NCBI RefSeq assembly: GCF_019925205.1 | Contig: NC_083564.1 | Span: forward strand, 38,664,447 to 38,728,446 | DNA: 64,000 nucleotides | Direction of reading: 5' to 3' | From: Metopolophium dirhodum | Lineage: Eukaryota > Arthropoda > Insecta > Hemiptera > Aphididae | In this document: positions 41,095-51,650 of the stretch, in pieces | Layout of the letters: every line of letters begins with the position of its first letter | Position numbering within the stretch: the first letter of the stretch is position 1 | Position numbers and translations under genes: made by a program | The notes under the pieces: model-generated | Database searches by the model: none | Seen by the model: only the letters and a program-made list of their open reading frames with translations | Told to the model about the DNA's origin: nothing

Positions 41095-44000
41095 TATACT
41101 GTTTGTCATATATCATTTTTGTATGTACCTATACAGTTATACAATTTATAATAACAGTAATTTAAATTCCAAAGAATAATACAAACATATGTATATGTTT
41201 TTTGAGCAGAATATCATGAGTTTCAAAAGTTGCATGTAGTCCTGCAGTCTACTGTTAGAAATATATTCTAGACGATACAATGAAGAGGTAATTTTTTATT
41301 ATTTAGTTTATTTTTATTTTTTTTACTATTTTGTGAGTTGATGCGATGATAAAAACGACTGAAAACGAAAAAACAAAGCAGAGCAATTTTAACTGAGGTT
41401 TCAATCTCGTGCCGAAGTGATAAAATTGAGAAGAGTTTCAATCTAATACTTTTCCTTGCAGTATTTGCATCCTGGTCGTATATTTTCAGTATCGATTCTA
41501 TTTTTTTTATGGAATTAAGATTAAATGAAATGTGTATAATATATTATAGTATATCACATATTAAAGTGTATTATATATATTTATTTGTATATTATAGTAA
41601 TATTGAATACTTGATATACCTATACATAATAATATATAGCTAAATGAATCTTACACGAATAACATTGTTTAATATATTATATTATTTTTTTTGTTCCGTT
41701 ATTTTTAGCAGTTGCTTGTCAAAACAGGAATGCATGAACGTTGCGGAGCACCACTTCAACCTAATTATAGCTATAAACAATAACCATAAAAAAATATTTT
41801 ATGAAATATCTTTTAATTTTAGATCTATTTAGCTTATATTTTATTTGAGTTTTAACTAAAAATACGGCCACAATAGTTGATAGTTTGTAACCCGAAAGCT
41901 TGTATACAAAATTAGTCCCTTAAGAAACATTACCTAATTATTTGTTCGTAAAAATGTGATATACGTGTAAATCGAATGAAACCAATTTAAGATTTTGTTA
42001 AAAAATAATCTTCCGATTAGACTTTTACTGTACCCCAACTCAACTCATTTATTACCAACTGATGTTCACTGTTAATAGGACGTCCGATACACATAAAATG
42101 TTAGTGAAACCGTTTCATACGAACAAGTACTATATTATTATTACTATATGTGTTCAGATTATCGAAAAAGTCTCGTAGTTGAGGAATCAAATGTATACTT
42201 GATAAAGATGACAATATTTGCTGTGATATAGTGTAAATAATAATTTTTTTTGTTTTCGATAATATTAATATAAAATAGTTATTTTAATTTTAAAACATTA
42301 AAATATAGTATATCTTCTAAAAATTATATAACTTGTTCTGTAGTAATCATCACAATAATTAAAACACTACAACATACCAATTTATATTATCTTTTTTATC
42401 GTGATGTATAATATATTTGGTTTCTTAACTAATAATCATGGCTGAAGCTTAAGTGATTATTTTTCGTGTGAAACTGTTTTTCTATGTAACATCGTAGGTA
42501 ATTACGCAAATACCATCAGACATGATACACTTTTAAGTTACTTAAAATTATTATATAAATATATTATTTAAGATTTAAAAGTGTAATTTTTATCAACATT
42601 TAATTAAAATTATCCACATAAAATCCGGGTGTGTAATGCCCTTACGAGTATATTAATCATTAGTGGGTACTCACCTATATTATTTCAATATTCACCAATT
42701 ATATTATTAATTTATTTTCATTTTCATGAGACTTATAAAATAATATAATGTATAATATTGTATACAATAAATTATTTTATTACTCTGACGATCACCAACC
42801 TATAAAATATAAAATAAAATAAAAAAACCTGTCATATAAAATATATAATCTAATAGTATGATGAAAATATAACTGATTTATGTTATAATATATTTAAAAA
42901 CTATAATAATTAACCATTTTAATTGTACGATCATTAAATTTAAATTTATTTGCTAAATTGTATTTATTTTTTTCGAATAGTTAGTTAATTGTAATTGGTT
43001 AAGTTTTGAAAATATAATTTTACATAAAATGCAATGTTGACTTAGTGTTGTCATTATTAGTTTTAATTTATTCGTTCACTTACGTTACTTTTTGTTGTTT
43101 TTAATTATTTTATAACTTAAATTTAGATTGTATAGATTTAATTTTATATTATTCTTTACTTCGAAGTATTTTTTAATTGAAAATTTGACACCAACTCTGT
43201 ATTATTTGTTTTCGATTAAATGTATTATATGCGTGGAATACTATATTGTATTATTGTACACATATTGATCATAGTTTAAGGTATTTTTAAGACATAAAAA
43301 ACATCATACTTCCAATATAAGTATTTTTCAGTATTAAAATAAGTGTGGTATGGCGGAACATGGAATACATAATACATACCCTACAAAACTGGAAAGTATT
43401 AAAATTGCCTATTTCATTCGCCGCCATGTAATAACATGCAATCTTCATGAAATACTATAAAACACTATTATATTATATATTATTATAAATATTCAACGAA
43501 AATGTAAAATTTATTATTCTAACTATTAACTTTAATAACAATTATATGGTAACTATATGGTAACTTATAACTATATAAGTCACATAATTAAAATTATATG
43601 TCATTTGATTAATAAAAAATGAACGTATTACATAGAACCATAGATTAAAATTGTGTCAAAAATATTTGAAATACTATGATGTAAGATGTAAGATTATCTT
43701 TGATTTTTCATGCATTATACAATTTACGCATTATATATTTTTACTCCAGCTGAATAATTGTGCAATTATTGATTTTTGTAGTTATTTATTTGTACATATT
43801 TATATTGTTATTAATAAAATATATGCTATTAAGAAACACTGTATAATAATGTTATAATACAAGTATTATATTAACCACTAAAACCAAATTATTATTTTAC
43901 TAAAAAATAAAAATAAATTGTAGATAAAATAAATCAATCTTTTTACCGTTTTGTCATATTAATAAATATTAAAAACTAAGATAGGTAGTTACTTAATTTT

Positions 44001-45335
44001 CTGGGTTTTTTTATCTAAATATTATGAAAAGTTTGTTGTATTAATTACCTTTAAACAAAATAGTAAGTTTTTTAAAAGTATTTTATTGAAGCTAACCACT
44101 GATTGTTTGCAGAATTTAAATAGCAAAAATATATTTGACAAACTTTATATAACTCACCGTTCATATACTATTCGAAATTACATGTTAAATGTTTTAATAT
44201 TTTATAAGTTTATGTAGTTATACTTTTAAAGTTAAATTATTATCGTATTTAACTTCAAATAGAGATATGATTTGTGTGTAAGTATACCTAGTTTAAGTAT
44301 TAAGAAAAAAATATTTATGCCAAAAATAATTAACAACTGACTTTAAAGTTTAAATCATCCACAAAACATGGCAAAACTCTGTTATCGAATTGGAATAAGT
44401 CCAAGCTGTTGTTTTCCAATCCAACTATATTGATAACTCAATATTTAACGTTGGCATACTATAATGTGCTATGGAAATAATATTTATCTATACTTTAACA
44501 CTTGGTTGCATTTATACGCCAACATTTCTAAAATGAAATGAAATTTTTAATAATATAATCTTGATTAAACATTCTTAATAATCTATATTATATAATATTT
44601 TATGTAAAATCCAAATACTAATATTGCTATTTCTCAAAAACTTCAAAATGTAGGCACCAATGAACTTGACGTTTTGAACAGTAGTTCCTCCAATGTTCTA
44701 GATATGTAATAAGAAGGGATTTAAAAAATTGTATTTTAAAGATGGCCCGAAACAGGAATTTTTTTACTATGTTATATAATATAAGAGCCTCCATCGCCAT
44801 TTCACAAACACGATAAAACGCATGAACTAGACTTTCGAATAGTGGTTCCTTCAATATGTTTGTCCAGGAAAGGTTTCGAAACGGATGAACCGATTATGAC
44901 GGATTTATCAAAGAGATTGTACTATATTGTAATGAAATATGGAAAACTATAGATATATAGCTGGTTGATCTATTTTGCCCCGGATGGAGTCAGATAATAC
45001 TTCTTGCGTTTCAAAAATGAAAAGTGTATCAAATTTTATATACGCTGTGATTTATAATCGTACAAAAATGTAATAGGTATTGCATGAAACACGAACAGCT
45101 AGATTTGACAGTCTGTCTGTTTGTTTTATTTGTTTTATAAAAACATTATAATATGGTTTATTGTTCGTTATACAAGGAGGTGGAAACACATTTTATATTT
45201 TAACCAAGCAAAATGTAGAGTATATATTTGTAATATACAATTAATATCTAATAATCAGCATAGTGCTAATATTAAACACGATCTTGAGTCAGGAATATTA
45301 TTTGTTAACGATTAGTTAAAACAATAGACATATAT
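41095..45335. other. Gene-poor intergenic DNA
   Basis: AT-rich; short frames near 41644-41832, 43651-43857 and 44627-44854 show no motifs, splice context or composition change. No gene supported. Confidence 0.55.
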
Positions 45336-45570
45336 AACAACTAGATAGCCGACTGTAATTTTTTAATGAAGCCGCGTCCGCTATAATATGCTTAAAAGGC
45401 AATGTTTAAACTTTGTCAGTTGTCACTTTTATATGATAACAATGATAAATATATATTTTTTTTTATATAATATAATATGAAAAAATGTAAACATTGCCAT
45501 TTGGGCAAATGGCGACAAAAACTTCAAAACATTGCTTGGCTGATATAAAGTAGTCGGCTATCTAGTTGTT
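45336..45570. mobile_element. Foldback/MITE element, 235 bp
   Basis: Perfect 19-bp terminal inverted repeats AACAACTAGATAGCCGACT (45336-45354) and its complement (45552-45570) bound the element. Internal words GGCAATGTTTA and TAAACATTGCC are also inverted, so most of the element could fold on itself. No coding frame. The inverted match continues imperfectly outward, so I cannot fix a target-site duplication. Confidence 0.75.
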
Positions 45571-46548
45571 CTATAATGTATCTATGGTTGAAACTTATAA
45601 TTTGAGTCCAAATAAAAAAAATATAAAAATATACCACAATGTTTACGCACATTTACTTTGTGTTCATTTTTTTTAAACTCTTTTGAATTTCAACGTTATT
45701 AATATCACATAACTTAATTTTAAAATAGCCTATCGGCTATCGCTTTGTAAAAATATAATTTTTTTTAGAAAACTTATACAATGTATATTGCATTTTTCAA
45801 TAATAATAATACAAAAAAACATAATTTATAGTTAGCTAAAGATATTTGAAATGATTTACCTTACGTTATATACCTACTTAGTTTTTATCTTTATTACTGT
45901 GTAGTGTTTTACACTATAATTATAGGCAATTTAGGTATTTATAATAAATTATGAATAGTAAAAAGAAAGTTTGAATATATTTGGTTTCAATACACTTTAA
46001 TTTTTTTTTTCAATGAAGCACATATTAATTGAGATTAATAAATTGTATTGCATTGACGTTATGTGTTTAGGTTAGGTTACTAGTTTAATATTACACCATT
46101 TCATTAAAACGATATTGGACCTAGGTAATAGTATTTGTTAATTTATAATAAAATTATACATAATACTATATAAAATAGAGGTATGTATATTACTACTATA
46201 GTATTATGTATACTATTAATGGTTATATTTTGTGTGATAAATAAACGATTGCAAATTATTACACAATATATCTATAATATTATGGTAATATGGTACATCG
46301 ATATTTTTTGAGATTTACATGTTGATAATAATATTATCACTTCTAGTCAGAATGCGACTTCACGTTTTAGATATTTTACTTAGTCACAATATATTTTCAC
46401 AACGTTGTTTCATTGTTTTATTTTATTTCATATAATAATAATATATAAAATTACTTTGTTGGTCATTGGTGAATACAAATAAACTCATCTTGTATAATCG
46501 ACGTTTATTAGCTTTAATTTACACTACTTAAACTTAACACAATAATAC
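45571..46548. other. Intergenic, no gene seen
   Basis: AT-rich; nothing recognisable. Confidence 0.55.
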
Positions 46549-46941
46549 TTTTTTGTCACGCCTGCACCGAAAGTTTGGTTTTCGATAGTGATTGAAGCGT
46601 TGGAAAGCGTCCTTTTTCCGTCCAGCGGGCGGTAAAGTGGGAATCCCTGAAAGTGCCGGTTGGTAAAGTGGAAATCCTCAAAAGTGCTGGGCGCGGCAGA
46701 TATCACGTGCGTATCCCCTGCACAACCATACACGGAAATCTATATCACGGTCCTTACAAAACATACACTTTTGGTTACATCTTATATTCATATTATAACC
46801 TCCATGCGGGACGTTTAAAATAAATAAAACCAAATCGTTTCTTTCATGAAATATTGTTGTCGTAGAATTATGGTCTAGTTGTTGCGTAGATCCTTGCATT
46901 ACCTTTGCCGTGATCGATGAATGCAGAGGCGTGACAAAAAA
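46549..46941. repeat. Inverted-repeat-bounded segment, 393 bp
   Basis: TTTTTTGTCACGCCT (46549-46563) and its complement AGGCGTGACAAAAAA (46927-46941) bound a segment that is less AT-rich than its flanks. Inside, a unit of about 31 bp (GGTAAAGTGG..AATCC..AAAGTGC) is tandemly repeated at about 46630-46691. It could be a DNA-transposon remnant. A solo LTR starting TGTCACGCC on the minus strand is an alternative, but no direct target duplication is visible. Confidence 0.5.
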
Positions 46942-47795
46942 TAGTATGTGTGGCTCGTGCGGGAAGGCAATTTCAGTCTTGGGCGGTCGTCGCCCGCTAC
47001 TGAAAAAGTTCCTTCCTACCCTTTAATATACTATTATAGTACATAAAGAAATTAAATGACGGGTTTTCTCTGGATAATAGTAGTCAATTATTGTTTGTAT
47101 TTAATTCAAAAAAACTACAAAAAAGTAGTAAATAGTAAAATAGTAGTACTATTGTAATAGTACTATGCAAAACGCAGGCGGAAAAATCATATTAATTAAA
47201 TAAATAAATAAATAAATATAAATAAGGTCGTCAAGGAGTTATAAAATATTATTTCAACAATCTATGAATTAGAAACGAAACGAATATACCGGAATATACC
47301 GTCGTGTCGTAATAATAAGTTAATTGTTTGGATTGTCCATCAAGTGCGATCAGTTTGCTTGGAAACGACAAGATTAGTATCAGGACACTATAAGCGCCAT
47401 GAGAGCGATCGTGTCTTGCGGTGTGCAGTGAGAATATTGTGAACGGTTGCGGCGGCGACCACTGCACGCTTTCAATATGGGATCCTAGTACGGGTGACTT
47501 TCGATTTTTCTACTATTCGGCATCATCGTTTCGTTATGTCCGTGGTTATAATATACTATGGTTGAAATATACAAGGTTATTGCATTTATACAATTATACC
47601 CCTTCTCAATCAAATATTTGTTGTTAAAAACCAAAATAGCAGCGTAAAGGGAGCCAATAATAATCAAGTATACAATATGCATAGGATTTTGAATTTGTTA
47701 GCTTTTGTCAGTGTTTGTGATATACCTTTACGCAGCCATTTTGTTTTTTAAGATAACAATCTGAGTCTATATGCAATAACCTGTATATTTCAACC
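46942..47795. other. Intergenic, no gene seen
   Basis: Mixed composition, with a few less AT-rich stretches (for example 46940-47020 and 47400-47500). No supported exon or RNA gene. Confidence 0.5.
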
Positions 47796-48515
47796 ATGAT
47801 TATAAGTTATAACTGTATAGTTGGTATAATGTGTACAGTAGAACTACAGTATAATATTAAAGTATATTATGACAGATATGGCGAACCTATAACAGCACAC
47901 ATTTTAACGGCACTTGAAAATAATATCAGTTATCACTCTATGATATTACTAAGTATATATTTTCATGATATTATGTTTTTTGATATTGTCACAAAATTAT
48001 ATTTGTATTTTACTATATTAAGTAATACGTTGATTTAATTAAGGCCGGAAAAATTTATTTTTGGTGGTTATAACTGTATAATTATTAGTTGGTATAATGT
48101 GTACAGTACAACTACAGTATAATATGACAGAGATGGCACACATTTTAACGGCACTCGAAAATAATACATATTTATTTCGTTGTTCAATATTTCATTAAAT
48201 GAAAAAAAAACAAAGGGTGGGAAAGCAGATAACCACTTTGCTGTACGGTTTATTGTAATTTGTACGTGTCGAATGTCTAACTCATCATTGTGTAAGTCAC
48301 TGTATAGTGTAAGCCTTGTTAAATTTGAATTCAATGATAAATCATTGCACACGAAAAACGGTTCAGAGCGAAAGTGGGCTGTCAGTTATCACCCTATGAT
48401 ATTACTTATTTACTTATTTCATGATATTATGTTTTTTTTATATTTCTATAAAAGTAATTTATTTTACTATAAGTAAATACGTTGATTTAATTAAGCCGAA
48501 AACATTTTATTTTTT
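47796..48515. repeat. Diverged tandem duplication of an R1-related repeat
   Basis: Unit 1 (about 47800-48060) and unit 2 (about 48065-48515) share AGTTGGTATAATGTGTACAG, ACACATTTTAACGGCACT, CTATGATATTACT, CATGATATTATGTTTTTT and ACGTTGATTTAATTAAG in the same order. Unit 2 has about 210 bp that unit 1 lacks. That part contains a minus-strand R1 end: the palindrome CAATGATAAATCATTG (about 48332-48347), then GGTTCAGAGCG. Frames inside are incidental. Confidence 0.65.
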
Positions 48516-50000
48516 AATTCGTATTAGATTATTTATAAACCTAATATGTTTTATTGTTATATAAACTATTAAGTCAATACCACCTTATCGTAAAACGATG
48601 TGACTAGATTCACGGTATCAATAGGAAATAGCTTAAAACTAATTTAAATGTTTTGAAAATGTCAAGGTATACGTCTTATAATATAAAATATAATAATAGA
48701 ATATATAAAAGTTAAAAGTGATATTGTTTGTTCAAAGTTCAAAATTTAAACATTGTTACCAGAAAAAATATTGAATTGCTCCAAAAGAGAAGGTACATGC
48801 AAACAAAAAATTAAAAATTAAAAAAGAATTCATATCATTGGTAAATCAATACATCCCCATGTTATTTATTATGTCTGAATAATAATAAATTAGATACCAA
48901 TATTATAAAAGTTTGGAACTCACTGCTACCAGACATAATAATCTGCATTTTGAAAATAGTGGATTTGTCCAAATAAACTCTATATTCTAATCGACATGGA
49001 TTTTTCAAAGTTTATTTTCCATAATTAGTTATTTCTCATACAGCACAGGATCAATACATTGATGGATGCAAAGCTAATGCTGCTTGTGTTTTATAAAACA
49101 TTTAAAATTTTCGAAATACACAACTGATACAAAAACATGTGTAGTGGACTTTTTTTAAATCCCCATCATCGAAAAAATTTTGTTTATAGGTACCTATGAA
49201 CATATAACTGGCATGTGAATTATTTTATAACTTTAATTACAACATTTTGGCACGTGATTCGAAAAAGGTTCTCCATTTCTGAAACAGTTTTAAATAGGTA
49301 CCAAAAAAAAAACAAATACAAAGCAACGAGATTTTTCTTAAATTTGTTGGCTAGCAGTTTGTACTAGATTAAACAAATTCCATAATATAAATAAATCAAT
49401 GTACACAACTGAGTATACGAAATTTCATAAATTAACAATACATTGTGCGAACAATCATCAACAAATAAATTAAATTAAGAGGACGCATGCGCAATCCCCA
49501 TCTTACAAACACGTAACGTAGACAATTTTACGTTCTGAATAATCTATTTAGCCCTGTTGAAGGGAATTGAAATATTATTAAATTTAGAAGTAAGAATATT
49601 ATCAAGATAACCTCATACAGATGTTTTTAATATTAAATCTAAAAAAAAAAATTATTAAGTTCCTTAGATTAATTTGTCTAAATTTTTTGAATTGATTTTA
49701 AATAATCCAATACTATGTGTTCAATAAAAGTATATATAAGTATCAATATATATTACAGGAATAACCAAATACATTAAAATAGTATAGTATTAGTTTTATA
49801 GCAATGGTTTTTATAAGAAATAATCACTATGTATCTATATTTTACAAATCGTAAAATAGATTTTTTAATTGCGAAATTTGAGATGAATAGCGAAATTTTG
49901 GTAAATTAGACACTCTCGTTGCGTATCTAAAATATATTAGAACAGTAAAAGTATACCTATATTTTCGTGTGACAAATCACTTATTAGAAAGGATTATTTA
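48516..50000. other. Intergenic upstream of gene D
   Basis: AT-rich; nothing recognisable until AAAGGGAGGTAA at about 50007-50018, which resembles the GC box shared by genes F and G. Confidence 0.5.
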
Positions 50001-50070
50001 ACTAATAAAGGGAGGTAACCACATTGGGATTCAACACATAAAAAAAAATAATATTATATTATATAGGTAT

Positions 50071-50191
50071 AACCGGTTCAACTAAAATTCAGCCCATGTG
50101 TTTAACAAATTAATTTATTTGGAAGGGATGAATTTTGATCGTACAACAGTCACCATAAATACGAAGAATCAATAGTGAACATCCATCAGTT
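50071..50191 (+). promoter_or_regulatory. Promoter of gene D: Grh-like site, GGAAGGGATGA, TATA, initiator
   Basis: The palindrome AACCGGTT (50071-50078) matches the Grainyhead consensus. GGAAGGGATGA (50121-50131) is an element shared with genes E-G. CATAAATACG (50154-50163) is the TATA variant. TCAGTT (50186-50191) is the initiator, with A+1 at 50188, 32 bp from the T of the TATA core. The order and near-constant spacing recur in genes E, F and G, which makes chance unlikely. Factor identity is inferred from the motif. Confidence 0.75.
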
Positions 50192-50257
50192 TGAAACAGC
50201 AGAACTAATAACAAGCACACACAGCACGGTTCAAAAACAAATACATACAAATATACA

Positions 50258-50953
50258 ATGGCCGTTAAGGTACCTACTGTCACATTATTTCCAATAAATT
50301 ATGACACAAACAGAGTCTCATAATAAAATCATTTTTTTTTTACCACAATTATTTTATTTCAGATGATCATTTTCGCCGCCTGCGTGGCCACCACACTCGC
50401 CCAATACGCTGCCCCAGCATACCCAGCGCATCACGCTGAAGCTGAACACGCATACGCCCCAACCCCGTACAACTTCGAATACAGCGTAAACGACCCACAC
50501 ACTTACGACGTGCACAGCCAAGCCGAATCCAGCGACGGAAACGGTAACGTCAAGGGAACTTACAGCCTTTTGGAAGCCGACGGTTCCACCCGCGTCGTCG
50601 AATACACCGCCGATGACCACAGCGGTTTCAACGCTGAAGTCAAGAAAATCGAAGGACAGAGCCAAGGTTACAAGGCACCGTACAGCGCACCTGCCCCAGC
50701 CTACAAGCCAGCTTACTCCGCACCAGCATACTCTGCACCAGCTCACTCTGCACCAGCTTACTCTGCCCCAGCCTACAAGCCAGCTTACTCTGCACCAGCA
50801 TACTCTGCACCAGCTTACTCTGCACCAGCTTACTCAGCACCCGCACATTCTGCATCAGCTTACTCAGCACCCACACACTCTGCACCAGCTTACTCAGCAC
50901 CAGCACACTCTGCACCCGCTTACTCCGCTCCGGCCTACAACCCAACATACTAA
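50258..50953 (+). CDS. RR-2 cuticular protein, gene D (200 aa, 2 exons)
   Basis: Exons are 50258-50269 (MAVK) and 50363-50953, with a phase-0 GTACCT...ATTTCAG intron of 93 bp. Signal peptide 1-17 (MAVKMIIFAACVATTLA), then AAPAYPAHHAEAEHAYAP, and an RR-2 domain at about 40-97. A C-terminal tail of SAPAY/SAPAH/KPAY repeats ends APAYNPTY. The RR-2 motif is variant: TYDVHSQ replaces TGDxKS. Two tyrosines kept in A, B, C, F and G (EYSDGNGY or EYADANGY) are S and N here (ESSDGNGN), a change shared only with gene E. The domain is nearly identical to E at the DNA level, while introns differ. Secreted chitin-binding cuticle protein. An orphan tail of a paralogue lies 38 bp after the stop. Confidence 0.93.
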
Positions 50954-50991
50954 TTTATTTAGTTGTGTACGTTACTTTCCACCATTTTAAG

Positions 50992-51191
50992 GTTACAAGG
51001 CACCATACAGCGCACCTGCCCCAGCCTACAAGCCAGCTTACTCCGCACCCGCTTACTCTGCACCCGCTCACTCTGCACCAGCATACTCTGCACCCGCTCA
51101 CTCGGCACCAGCATACTCTGCGCCTGCATACTCTGCACCAGCATACTCAGCACCAGCTTACTCTACTCCAGCCTACAAGCCAGCATACTAA
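50992..51191 (+). pseudogene. Orphan C-terminal tail of a paralogous cuticle gene (66 codons)
   Basis: Starting at AAGGTTACAAGGCACC, 66 sense codons (GYKAPYSAPAPAYKPAY, then SAPAY/SAPAH repeats, ending STPAYKPAY) run to a TAA at 51189-51191. There is no signal peptide or RR-2 domain. It joins the 3' UTR of gene D about 40 bp after the stop. The sequence after its own stop (AATTTGCTTAG, GCATGC) resembles the 3' UTR of gene G rather than gene E, so it is the tail of a G-like gene fused by deletion or unequal exchange. It lies after AG in a pyrimidine-leaning context. A splice from 50666 (CAAG|GTTACA) to 50992 would swap the tail of gene D in frame, but the donor is weak. Most likely it is transcribed as 3' UTR. 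Confidence 0.75.
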
Positions 51192-51348
51192 TTTGCTTAG
51201 TCATGCATGCCACTTTCCTCCATAGTTTTCATGTTTCTTCGTTCAACTTTCAATTTTACAGTGTTCACATTGAACCTTGTTGCAAACTTAAACATGACCA
51301 ACTTAATATGTAAAATACTTAGTAAGACTATTGTATTTATATTATGTA

Positions 51349-51354
51349 AATATA
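51349..51354 (+). terminator. Variant poly(A) signal of gene D (AATATA)
   Basis: No AATAAA follows gene D at the expected place. AATATA in GTAAATATATTCAT occupies the position of the gene E signal and is followed by TATTGTATATCTCT and a T-rich tract that is conserved after genes E and G. Confidence 0.5.
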
Positions 51355-51430
51355 TTCATTTAAATATGTATTTATTGTATATCTCTATTGTTTTTATTTA
51401 TGATTCAATTATCATAAATTGATATTGTTC

Positions 51431-51650
51431 ACGTCATTTTAGCAATTGCACTCATCATAGCTGTTGGTTCAAAACATATCGTTAGATATACGGCCGGCCA
51501 CAGACATAGTATTTATAAACAATGCTTATATGCATACTAATTTTCCGTCAATCTATTAAATCTTTTCAACTTTTATAATGAGCTTAATCTCCGTGGATGG
51601 CTGATTTTTTATGATAGAAACCAGCAAAAATACCTATGAGTGTTTTTTGT
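51431..51650. repeat. Duplicated 3' flank (copy after gene D)
   Basis: Words such as GTTGGTTCAAAACATATCG, CCGTCAATCTATTAAAT and TTTATGATAGAAA occur in the same order after gene E (about 56760-57035), and partly after gene G (about 61620-61822). The duplicated unit therefore extended well past the poly(A) site. Confidence 0.6.

Noticed and set aside
41644..41832. Small frame starting MNLTRITLFNILYYFFCSVI, signal-peptide-like
   Set aside because: A hydrophobic start is common in AT-rich random frames; no promoter, splice partner or poly(A) context supports a gene.
46524..46899. Minus-strand frames of about 70 codons
   Set aside because: They overlap the inverted-repeat-bounded segment, with no recognisable domain.
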